A stretch of 15,799 bases of DNA, from the NCBI GenBank assembly GCA_041742255.1, contig JBGSIZ010000292.1:1-15799 (forward strand). The letters run 5' to 3'. The stretch is from JBGSIZ01 sp041742255 (GTDB lineage Bacteria; Pseudomonadota; Alphaproteobacteria; Rhodobacterales; Rhodobacteraceae). Position numbers and translations under genes: made by a program. This document shows positions 5,967 to 13,185 of the stretch, piece after piece. The notes beneath the pieces were generated by a model that was not told where the DNA came from, ran no database searches, and worked only from the letters and a program-made list of their open reading frames with translations. Numbering within the stretch: position 1 is the first letter of the stretch; each line of letters begins with the position of its first letter.

Positions 5967-7427
5967 ATGTTTTCCAAATACAAAAAGCCGGGTATCACCG
6001 CAAAACCGACCAATTCCAGCGCGGCGGCGATCCGCCCCGTCGTGGCGGCCATAGCCCCCGCGCCCAAGGTTGACCCCGACCGCAAATCGCTGATGCGGGC
6101 CATGCCGACCAAAATCGCCGCCGAAGCCGGCCCCGCCGAAAAAGAGAAAAAGCGCAAGGAAAAGCTGGGCGAGATCAAACTCGAACTGCACAAGGCCCTG
6201 CTCGATAACCTCAACCTCGCGGCCCTTGAAAAAGCGTCGGAAACCGAACTGCGGACCGAGATTAACGCCATCGCCACCGAAACGCTCGAACAGATGGGCG
6301 TGGTTCTCAACCGGGATGAACGGCAGACCCTCAACCAGGACCTATATGACGAGGTGACGGGCCTTGGCCCGCTGGAAACCCTGCTCAAGGATGACAGCGT
6401 CAACGATATTCTGGTGAACGGCCCGCAACAGATTTTCGTGGAACGGGCGGGCAAACTGCAGCTTACCGACGTGACGTTCAAGGATGAACGCCACCTGTTG
6501 CGCATCATCGACAAGATCGTGTCGGCGGTGGGTCGGCGGGTCGATGAATCGAACCCCTACGTTGACGCCCGTCTGGCCGACGGATCGCGTTTCAACGCCA
6601 TGGTCGGACCCATCGCCTGTGATGGCAGCCTTGTTTCCATCCGTAAGTTCAAAAAAGACAAGTTGGGGGTCGATGACCTCGTCAAATTCGGGGCCTTCAC
6701 CGAGGAGATGGCAGCATATCTGCAAGCCGCCGTGGCGACCCGCCTCAACATCATCGTGTCAGGCGGGACGGGTTCGGGCAAAACCACCCCGCTCAACGCG
6801 CTGTCGTCGTTCATCGACAACAACGAACGCATCCTGACCATCGAAGATACCGCCGAACTTCAGCTGCAACAAACCCATGTGGGCCGGATGGAAAGCCGCC
6901 CGCCCAACGTCGAGGGCAAAGGCGCCGTGACCCAGCGCGATTGCCTGCGCAACGCACTGCGGATGCGTCCAGACCGGATCATCGTGGGGGAAACCCGCGG
7001 CGAGGAAGTGATCGACATGCTTCAGGCCATGAACACCGGCCACGACGGATCGATGACCACCATCCACGCCAACTCGGCGCGCGACGGTGTCTCCCGTCTG
7101 GAAAACATGATCGCCATGGCGGGGATCGAAATGCCGATGAAGGCAATGCGGTCCCAGATCGCGTCAGCTGTGAACCTGATCGTGCAGGCCTCGCGCCTGC
7201 AGGACGGGTCGCGGCGGATGGTGTCGATCACCGAAATCACCGGGATGGAGGGCGACGTCATCTCCATGCAAGAGGTGTTCCGCTATCAGCGGGTCGGCCT
7301 TACGCCCGACAACAAGATCATCGGTCACTTCACCGCGACCGGCGTGCGCTCGCACTTTTCCGAACGCTTCCGGCTGTGGGGCTACGACCTGCCCGCAGCT
7401 ATCTTTGAACCCTTCGCAGCAGAGTAG
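5967..7427 (+). CDS. cpaF: Tad pilus assembly motor ATPase CpaF/TadA
   Basis: This encodes a 486-residue secretion ATPase of the VirB11/GspE superfamily that drives Flp pilus assembly at the inner-membrane face. Residues 1-60 are a variable basic, Ala/Pro-rich tail. The N-terminal domain follows (LYDEVTGLGPLETLLKDDSVNDILVNG region), then the catalytic domain. The Walker A is GGTGSGKTT (266-274), the Walker B region RIIVGETRGEEV is near 337-348, and the His box TTIHAN is at 364-369. Residue 275, directly after the Walker A, is Pro (codon 6789-6791), where Leu, Thr or Met is usual. The start is supported by GGAG at 5957-5960, overlapping the cpaE stop. tadB starts 5 bases after the stop. Confidence 0.96.
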   Translation: MFSKYKKPGITAKPTNSSAAAIRPVVAAIAPAPKVDPDRKSLMRAMPTKIAAEAGPAEKEKKRKEKLGEIKLELHKALLDNLNLAALEKASETELRTEINAIATETLEQMGVVLNRDERQTLNQDLYDEVTGLGPLETLLKDDSVNDILVNGPQQIFVERAGKLQLTDVTFKDERHLLRIIDKIVSAVGRRVDESNPYVDARLADGSRFNAMVGPIACDGSLVSIRKFKKDKLGVDDLVKFGAFTEEMAAYLQAAVATRLNIIVSGGTGSGKTTPLNALSSFIDNNERILTIEDTAELQLQQTHVGRMESRPPNVEGKGAVTQRDCLRNALRMRPDRIIVGETRGEEVIDMLQAMNTGHDGSMTTIHANSARDGVSRLENMIAMAGIEMPMKAMRSQIASAVNLIVQASRLQDGSRRMVSITEITGMEGDVISMQEVFRYQRVGLTPDNKIIGHFTATGVRSHFSERFRLWGYDLPAAIFEPFAAE

Positions 7428-7432
7428 ACATC

Positions 7433-8398
7433 ATGATTTCTGCAGAACCCATCATCTACGGCCTGATCTTCATCGCCGTTCTCGTGCTGGTCGAAGGCAT
7501 TTACCTCACGATCTTCGGCAAATCCATCAGCCTGAATTCCAAACTCAACCGGCGGCTGGAATTGCTGGAAAAGGGGGCGGGGCGCGAACAAGTGCTTGAC
7601 CAACTCCGCAAGGAGATGACGCAGCACCTCAAATCCCAGTCGATCCCGCTCTATTCTATTCTGGCGACCAAGGCGCAAAAGGCCAACATTGCGTTCACCC
7701 CGCCGCAACTCCTTATGATCATGGGGGTTTTGACGGTGGTGGCCTATGTGGGCCTGACGGTCGGAACCGGGGCGGGAACGCCCGTGCGGATCGGCGTGGC
7801 CATCGCCATGGGGGTCGGCGGCGTCTACATGTGGGTCAACAATAAGGCAAAGAAACGAATCTCGATGATCGAGGAACAGCTCCCCGAAGCGGTCGAACTC
7901 ATGGTGCGGTCGTTACGCGTGGGGCACCCGTTTTCGTCTGCTGTGGCCATCGTCGCCAAAGAGGTTCCCGATCCGCTCGGCACCGAAATGGGCGTGATTT
8001 CGGACGAAGCCGCCTATGGCCGGGACATGGGCGAAAGCCTCAAACACATGGCCGAACGCATGGACATGCAGGATATGCGCTTCCTTGCGGTGGCCGTGAC
8101 CATCCAGCAGACATCGGGCGGCAACCTCGCGGAAATTCTGCACGGCCTGTCGCAGGTGATCCGGGCGCGGTTCAAACTCTTTCGCCGGGTCAAGGCCATC
8201 ACCGCCGAGGCGAAATGGTCCGGCATGTTCCTGTCCGTCTTTCCGCTGGGCGCGCTTGTGATGATCAACATCATCCAGCCCAACTACTATGACGAGGTCA
8301 AGGAAACCTCGGTCTTTATCCCCGCCTGTCTGGTGGTGGCCGCGTTTCTGACGGTCAACATCTTTGTCATGCGTCACCTTGTGAACATCAAAGTCTGA
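7433..8398 (+). CDS. tadB: Tad pilus inner-membrane platform protein TadB
   Basis: This encodes a 321-residue type II secretion F-domain protein that forms the inner-membrane assembly platform with TadC and contacts the CpaF motor. A membrane segment lies at about 5-28, two closely spaced ones at about 88-108 and 113-131, a cytoplasmic GspF-type domain at about 140-255 (EEQLPEAVELMVRSLRVGHPF, then QQTSGGNLAEIL), and two membrane segments at about 262-281 and 293-316. Length and layout are normal. It follows cpaF by 5 bases with only a weak ribosome site (AGAG within the cpaF end), suggesting translational coupling. tadC follows 11 bases later. Confidence 0.94.
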   Translation: MISAEPIIYGLIFIAVLVLVEGIYLTIFGKSISLNSKLNRRLELLEKGAGREQVLDQLRKEMTQHLKSQSIPLYSILATKAQKANIAFTPPQLLMIMGVLTVVAYVGLTVGTGAGTPVRIGVAIAMGVGGVYMWVNNKAKKRISMIEEQLPEAVELMVRSLRVGHPFSSAVAIVAKEVPDPLGTEMGVISDEAAYGRDMGESLKHMAERMDMQDMRFLAVAVTIQQTSGGNLAEILHGLSQVIRARFKLFRRVKAITAEAKWSGMFLSVFPLGALVMINIIQPNYYDEVKETSVFIPACLVVAAFLTVNIFVMRHLVNIKV

Positions 8399-8409
8399 AA
8401 GAGGGCGCC

Positions 8410-9393
8410 ATGGGACTTCTCAACAGTATCAACCAAAGCCTGATCGACATGATGGGGCCATTTGGCCCTCTCATGGTCGTGGGGCTTCTGGGGGTCGTGA
8501 TGATCCTCGTCACGCTGCCCGTCCTCTTGAAAAAAGAGGTCGATCCGCTCGACAAACTCAAGGCAGGCGCGCGGGCGGCGGAAACGGCCGGGGGCCGGGG
8601 CCAATCCCTGCGTCAGGCATCGGGCAAGGACAAACTAGAGAAGTATTCCAACTTTCTGGAACCGCAGGACGCGGTGGAATATTCGGCAATCAAACTCAAA
8701 CTGTTGCAGGCGGGCTATAAATCCAAGAACGCGGTGCGGATGTATCACTTTGCGCAATTCGCGCTTGGGGTCGGTTTGTTGCTGGCCGGGATCATCTATT
8801 CCATCGTGAACGCGGGCGCCGAAGATGCGTCCACCAAATCGTCGATCATGCAGATCCTGGTCCCCGGCGTCGTAGGCTACATGCTGCCCAAATACTGGGT
8901 CACCCGGCGGCAGGGCGAACGCAAGCAAGCGATTGAAAACGGCTTTCCTGACAGCCTCGACATGATGCTCGTCTGCGTGGAGGCGGGGCAGTCGCTGGAT
9001 CAATCCATCATCCGGGTTGCGCGGGAATTGCGGTCCGGTTTTCCGGCGCTGGCAGAAGAATTCGAAATGGTCAGCTATGAAATGAAGGCCGGCAAGGACA
9101 AGACACAGGTGCTGCGCGATATGTCTGAACGGTGCGGCGTGTCGGACGTGGCGTCCTTTGTGACCGTGCTGATCCAGTCGCAACAGTTCGGCACCTCGAT
9201 CGCCGATGCGCTGCGGGTCTATTCCGCCGAAATGCGGGACAAACGCGTGATGCGGGCCGAGGAAAAGGCGAACACCTTGCCCACCAAGATGACATTGGCC
9301 ACGATGATGCTCACCGTGCCGCCGCTCTTGATCATTTTGATTGGGCCGTCGATCTATGGTATCGCACAAACACTAAGCAACGCGAACTTCTGA
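8410..9393 (+). CDS. tadC: Tad pilus inner-membrane platform protein TadC
   Basis: This encodes a 327-residue second F-domain platform protein, partner of TadB. An N-terminal membrane segment lies at about 15-37, two central segments near 113-138 and 146-165, then a GspF-type domain with the motif NGFPDSLDMMLVCVEAGQSL and later SQQFGTSIADALRVYSAEMRDKR, and a C-terminal segment at about 297-320. The ATG at 8410 is preceded by AGAGGG at about 8399-8404. A GC-rich hairpin without a T-run lies between it and tadD. The family call is confident. Confidence 0.94.
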   Translation: MGLLNSINQSLIDMMGPFGPLMVVGLLGVVMILVTLPVLLKKEVDPLDKLKAGARAAETAGGRGQSLRQASGKDKLEKYSNFLEPQDAVEYSAIKLKLLQAGYKSKNAVRMYHFAQFALGVGLLLAGIIYSIVNAGAEDASTKSSIMQILVPGVVGYMLPKYWVTRRQGERKQAIENGFPDSLDMMLVCVEAGQSLDQSIIRVARELRSGFPALAEEFEMVSYEMKAGKDKTQVLRDMSERCGVSDVASFVTVLIQSQQFGTSIADALRVYSAEMRDKRVMRAEEKANTLPTKMTLATMMLTVPPLLIILIGPSIYGIAQTLSNANF

Positions 9394-9417
9394 CCGCGCA
9401 CCGCTCTGGCCCTTGGC

Positions 9418-9437
9418 CCGCCCGGTGCGCCGGGCGG
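9418..9437 (+). other. GC-rich intercistronic hairpin between tadC and the first tadD
   Basis: CCGCCCGG is approximated by an 8-bp stem from 9418-9425 to 9430-9437 with a TGCG loop. It is very stable but is followed by AATACCC, not a T-run. It more likely protects or marks an mRNA processing end, or partly attenuates, than terminates transcription. Confidence 0.5.
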
Positions 9438-9462
9438 AATACCCAAAGAAAAAGAGCAGTCC

Positions 9463-10020
9463 ATGCGCGTGCCCCTGATCGTTTTATGCGCGGCCTTGTC
9501 CGTGCTGTCCGCCTGTTCCACGGGCGGGCTTAACCGTCCGGACGGGGTATATGCACCCGGTGTCGCGGGGGATACCGATGTGGACGGCCTGTTGATCGGG
9601 CACCGCCTGATGGCGGCGGGCGAACACGAACTGGCGCTCAAGGCCTATACGCGGGCGGCGGCGCAACAAGGGCTCAACGTCGATACCCTATCGGCGCTGG
9701 GGTCGGCCAACCTCAAACTCGGGCGGCTCGGTCAGGCAGAAACCCTGCTGCGCCGGGCGGTGGACGAAGACCCCGATTTCGTGCCCGCATGGAACAATCT
9801 AGGGGTTCTTCTGATGGAACAGCGCAAATTCGGCGAGGCCGCCGAGGTATTCCGTCGCGCGTTTGCAACGGACAACGGCAATTCCGAGCAAATCCGCAAC
9901 AACCTGCGCTTGGCACTCGCAAAACGGGATGATCCGTTCTACGTTGAAACCAATGAGGACGAATTGTTCCAATTGGTGCGGCGCGGATCCGGTCAGACGG
10001 TTCTGTTGACCTCACTGTAA
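9463..10020 (+). CDS. tadD: TadD-like TPR lipoprotein, first copy
   Basis: This encodes a 185-residue lipoprotein. The signal peptide ends in lipobox LSAC with the acylated Cys at residue 18, followed by Ser, so outer-membrane sorting is expected. Residues about 42-150 are TPR-like helical repeats (GHRLMAAGEHELALKAYTRA, then LKLGRLGQAETLLRRAV, then AWNNLGVLLMEQRKFGEAAE). TadD proteins act as pilotins or assembly scaffolds for the Tad secretin; that is family knowledge. A second TPR lipoprotein gene follows 30 bases later. The ribosome site is a weak purine run (AAAGAAAAAGAG). The lipoprotein and TPR calls are firm; the exact TadD role is inferred from position. Confidence 0.88.
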   Translation: MRVPLIVLCAALSVLSACSTGGLNRPDGVYAPGVAGDTDVDGLLIGHRLMAAGEHELALKAYTRAAAQQGLNVDTLSALGSANLKLGRLGQAETLLRRAVDEDPDFVPAWNNLGVLLMEQRKFGEAAEVFRRAFATDNGNSEQIRNNLRLALAKRDDPFYVETNEDELFQLVRRGSGQTVLLTSL

Positions 10021-10050
10021 GAGGCTGACGCAGGAAAAGGACGCAGGCAT

Positions 10051-10908
10051 ATGCGCCATTCAATTATTTTGTCGCTCTCGATGCTGGGCATCGTGACGTT
10101 ATCGGCATGCGAACAATCCGGCGATGCCGAGGTTGCGCGCGCCATGCGCGACGTGAACGTGGTCGATGAAACCAACCTCAATGACGTGATGCTCACCGTG
10201 GCCGACCCCAGCGAGGCGGTCAGTTACTTCAGCCGCGCCAGCGCCAATGATCCGGGCCGCATCGACCTCATGCGCGGGCTTGGGTCGTCACAGGTGCGCG
10301 CGGGCCAGAACGCGGACGCCGCCGCCACCTTTCGCGCCGTTGTGGCCCACCCCGAAGCGACCCCCGACGATCAGGTGGATCTGGCCGGTGCGCTGATCCG
10401 CAACAACGATTGGGACGCGGCCGAGGTGGCGCTGAACGCCATTCCGCCCACGCATGAAAGTTTTGAACGCTACCGGCTCGAAGCCATGGTCGCCGACAGC
10501 AATCAGGATTGGCCCCGCGCCGACAGTTTCTATGAAACCGCCGTTGGCCTCACCACCAAACCGGCGGGCGTGCTGAACAACTGGGGTTTCTCGAAACTCA
10601 CGCGCGGTGATTATGTCGGGGCCGAACGGCTGTTCAACGAGGCGCTGCAACAGGATCCCTCGATGTTCACCGCCAAGAACAACCTCGTTCTGGCGCGCGG
10701 CGCACAGCGCAATTATGATCTGCCCGTGGTGCCCATGACCCAGATCGAACGGGCGCAATTGTTGCACACGCTTGCCCTCACGGCGGTGAAACAAGGCGAC
10801 GTCACCATCGCCAAGGGTCTCTTGCGCGAAGCGATCGACACCCACCCGCAACATTTCGAGGCCGCCACCCGCAGCCTCCGCGCCCTCGAAGATAACGTGC
10901 AGAACTGA
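10051..10908 (+). CDS. TadD-like TPR lipoprotein, second copy
   Basis: This encodes a 285-residue lipoprotein with lipobox LSAC (Cys20, then Glu) and TPR-type repeats spread over about residues 50-270, for example FSRASANDPGRIDLMRGLGS, LNNWGFSKLTRGDYVGAERL and LLREAIDTHPQHFEAA. It is longer than the first TadD and diverged in sequence, so it is not a recent tandem duplicate. Location in the outer membrane and a scaffold or pilotin role beside the secretin are inferred. AGGAAAAGGA upstream supports the ATG at 10051. The stop is 3 bases before the tadV start, indicating tight coupling. Confidence 0.87.
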   Translation: MRHSIILSLSMLGIVTLSACEQSGDAEVARAMRDVNVVDETNLNDVMLTVADPSEAVSYFSRASANDPGRIDLMRGLGSSQVRAGQNADAAATFRAVVAHPEATPDDQVDLAGALIRNNDWDAAEVALNAIPPTHESFERYRLEAMVADSNQDWPRADSFYETAVGLTTKPAGVLNNWGFSKLTRGDYVGAERLFNEALQQDPSMFTAKNNLVLARGAQRNYDLPVVPMTQIERAQLLHTLALTAVKQGDVTIAKGLLREAIDTHPQHFEAATRSLRALEDNVQN

Positions 10909-10911
10909 TCC

Positions 10912-11409
10912 ATGGGGGGGCCTGATCTCGCCACGGCGCTGTGGCTTTTGCCGGTGGCCTTGCCGATTTCGATCTATGTGGCGTGGTCTGACCTGCGGCG
11001 GATGAAAATCCCGAACCGGGCTGTCTATATCCTCGCCGGGTCGTTCGTGGTGCTTGGGTTCGTGGCATTGCCGCTTGACACTTACATGTGGCGGCTCACC
11101 CATCTTCCGGTTCTTCTGGTGATCGGCATGGTTCTGAACGCGCTGCGGGTGCTTGGGGCGGGGGATGCCAAATTCATCGCCGCCGCCAGCCCCTATGTGG
11201 CGGTCGGGGATTTCGGGTTGATGTGTTACATCCTCGCGGGGGCGTTCATCGGGGGCTACGTCACGCATCGTCTGGCAAAAAACAGCCCCCTGCGCGCACT
11301 CGCCCCCAACTGGGAAAGCTGGCAAAGCGGCAAGAGGTTCCCGATGGGCTTCCCGCTTGGCATGGCACTGGTGTTCTACCTCGCGCTACCCCTGTTCTGG
11401 CCCGCGTGA
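10912..11409 (+). CDS. tadV: Prepilin peptidase TadV/CpaA (A24 aspartic protease)
   Basis: This encodes a 165-residue inner-membrane aspartyl protease that removes the leaders of the Flp pilins. It is the minimal A24 type without the N-methyltransferase domain of PilD. Catalytic aspartates are visible as Asp27 in VAWSDLRRMKIPN and Asp85 in the GxGD motif GAGDAKF (82-88). Several hydrophobic segments span the protein, and the C-terminus has FPMGFPLGMALVFYL. The ATG at 10912 follows the upstream stop by 3 bases, with no independent ribosome site, suggesting translational coupling. It is the last gene of the pilus run and is convergent with the membrane protein gene that ends at 11422. Confidence 0.93.
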   Translation: MGGPDLATALWLLPVALPISIYVAWSDLRRMKIPNRAVYILAGSFVVLGFVALPLDTYMWRLTHLPVLLVIGMVLNALRVLGAGDAKFIAAASPYVAVGDFGLMCYILAGAFIGGYVTHRLAKNSPLRALAPNWESWQSGKRFPMGFPLGMALVFYLALPLFWPA

Positions 11410-11410
11410 C

Positions 11411-11431
11411 AGGGGCGGCCCCTACCCCTTT
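11411..11431. terminator. Weak candidate terminator between convergent genes
   Basis: AGGGG (11411-11415) pairs with CCCCT (11419-11423) across a 3-nt loop, followed on the plus strand by ACCCCTTTT. The stem is only 5 bp and overlaps the stop of the minus-strand gene. The gap between the two stops is just 12 bases, so some terminator must lie here or inside the genes. Confidence 0.3.
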
Positions 11432-13044
11432 TGATACAACACATAAATCGGGGTGCGGCGCACTTCGGTCAGGTCATCCGCGCCTGCCTCGGTGATGGCG
11501 GTCAGGATCTTGGCCTGAACGTCTTGGGCCACCGGGCAAAATGGGATCAACAGATAATCGGCGCTCTCATATCCGGGCAACCCGCCGTAATACCACGGCG
11601 CACCACCCGCCATCGGCTCCAGATCACCATACAGCCAGTGGGACGAAAATATATCGGCGGCAAACACCCGCTTGCCCGCTGACAACCCGGCGGACTCCAG
11701 ATCGCGGGCAATCGCGTCAAACCACGCGGGCAGGCCCAGTTCGGTGGTGCAATAGGGGAACACCTCGCCCTTGAATTCGGCCAACGGGTCGCGGTCGGCA
11801 CCCTCGCGAGTGGCCTCCAACCCAGACCCTTCGGTGTCCTTTGCAATGCGGACATCCACGCGCATGGCGCGAATATCGACGGTCTGCAAATCGGTATGGA
11901 CACCACCTCGGGGCAGGATCGGGGCATAGTCGGCAACATCAATAAACAGGTGACGATAGGGGCTGTAGGCAAGGTTGAAAAAGCTCGGCGCGGCCAAGGC
12001 CATGGCGGCAGTGGCGCAAATGGTGACGGCCTGCCGCATGTTCCAGCCTTGGGGGCCAGTCACCTCGGCCCCCGGACGCATCGCCAGCAGCAAAATGGCA
12101 AGGATCAGCAACCACTGGGGATCATTGCCAAAATTCTGGAACGTGACATAGAAAAATCCGGGCAACAGGGTCAGCATCACCAATCCGCCCACCTCCGCGC
12201 GGGACTGGCGCAGGAAAATGACGCTGACCACAGCAACCATCGACCCGCCCAGATAGGCAGGGGCACCCAGAACGGCGCCAATCGGTTCACCCGGTTGCGG
12301 GCGCACATCGGACCCGGCCACCGTCAGCAAATCGCCCAGATAGGCAAGCCAGAACGCAGGCGTCAGCCACAGGGTCAAACCGGCCACCGCGACCAACCCC
12401 GTCACCACCGCCAGACCCAACGTCCGGCGCTGCCCGGTCAACCACAGGGCCAAAATGACCGGCAGGGCAAAGGCCGCGAAATAGGTGACCTTGATCATCA
12501 GCAGGACGGTCATCATCGTGCCCACGATCACGCCATCCACCGCGCGGTTCTTGGGATGCATGGGGGGCAGAATGGCGGCCACGATGGCCACAAACGCGGC
12601 GGCCCAGGCCCAACGGTTGTAGTGCATGGATATGGACACGGACCGCTGCGCCTCGCCATGCACCAGCGCCAGCAGCAACACCATCACCACCCCGCCAAAC
12701 AACAAGGCAATGCGCGGGGTCAACCGGGTCATGGCCACCCACCACACGGCGGGCAGGAACAGACCGGCCATCAACACCTGCGCCCACAACACCGCCACGC
12801 CCACGCCAAACCCTTGGGACACAAACAGGGCAATCGGGGCAAAGGCCAGCGCGCCGATTGGGGTCATGAAATCCAGATGCGGGCGTTCACCCGCCACCAT
12901 CCGAAACACGATCTCCATCATATGGAGCGTGTCACCCTCATGCTTGCCCACATACAGGCCACCCTTGATCACGCCGGCCCCGCCCAGAACAATCAACAGG
13001 GCCACCAAAAGGCCCATCAAAACAATCGGATTTGGTCTGCTCAT
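11422..13044 (-). CDS. Polytopic membrane protein, GT-C glycosyltransferase-like
   Basis: This encodes a 540-residue integral membrane protein with roughly ten or more hydrophobic segments in residues 1-365 and a soluble C-terminal domain of about 170 residues. After the first membrane segment comes a loop with GKHEGDTLHMMEIVFRMVAG (33-52) and then PHLDFMTPIGALAF. An acidic residue in the first external loop followed by a G..P(H/Y).DF..P pattern is typical of GT-C enzymes that use lipid-linked sugars. The family is not recognised by name. The start at 13044 is chosen over one nine codons upstream because AAGAGGCAGG precedes it. It is convergent with tadV and divergent from the AAA+ gene. A role in glycosylating pilins or surface polymers is speculative. 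Confidence 0.75.
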   Translation of the reverse strand: MSRPNPIVLMGLLVALLIVLGGAGVIKGGLYVGKHEGDTLHMMEIVFRMVAGERPHLDFMTPIGALAFAPIALFVSQGFGVGVAVLWAQVLMAGLFLPAVWWVAMTRLTPRIALLFGGVVMVLLLALVHGEAQRSVSISMHYNRWAWAAAFVAIVAAILPPMHPKNRAVDGVIVGTMMTVLLMIKVTYFAAFALPVILALWLTGQRRTLGLAVVTGLVAVAGLTLWLTPAFWLAYLGDLLTVAGSDVRPQPGEPIGAVLGAPAYLGGSMVAVVSVIFLRQSRAEVGGLVMLTLLPGFFYVTFQNFGNDPQWLLILAILLLAMRPGAEVTGPQGWNMRQAVTICATAAMALAAPSFFNLAYSPYRHLFIDVADYAPILPRGGVHTDLQTVDIRAMRVDVRIAKDTEGSGLEATREGADRDPLAEFKGEVFPYCTTELGLPAWFDAIARDLESAGLSAGKRVFAADIFSSHWLYGDLEPMAGGAPWYYGGLPGYESADYLLIPFCPVAQDVQAKILTAITEAGADDLTEVRRTPIYVLYQKG

Positions 13045-13112
13045 GCCTGCCTCTTGGAACGATTTGTCCATTTTTTCGCCACATTACCCCGGCACATCTG
13101 ATTGCGCAAAGA

Positions 13113-13160
13113 GTGTCCGTCGCCGCCGCCGATTAATCGGGGGCGCGGCGTTTGGGACAC
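13113..13160. repeat. Long imperfect inverted repeat with a 12-bp palindrome
   Basis: CCGATTAATCGG (13129-13140) is a perfect palindrome. It is nested in a larger imperfect inverted repeat: GTGTCC at 13113-13118 with GGACAC at 13155-13160, and GC-rich arms between them, with a few bulged bases. It lies in the divergent gap between the GT-C-like gene and the AAA+ gene, so it may be an operator or an RNA stem in the AAA+ leader. Confidence 0.55.
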
Positions 13161-13185
13161 GCCACCAGAAAACGGGCAGCCGCAG

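Noticed and set aside
4479..6191. 570-codon minus-strand open frame opposite cpaE and the start of cpaF
   Set aside because: It has no recognisable motifs and spans a terminator and two well-supported plus-strand genes; a shadow frame.
11896..13101. 401-codon plus-strand open frame opposite the GT-C-like gene
   Set aside because: Extreme His, Gln and Gly content without structure. The minus-strand frame has coherent membrane segments and a good start.
13102..13185. TTG-initiated N-terminal extension of the AAA+ protein
   Set aside because: It would translate the long inverted repeat into Pro/Gly/Arg-rich sequence, and no better ribosome site supports it.
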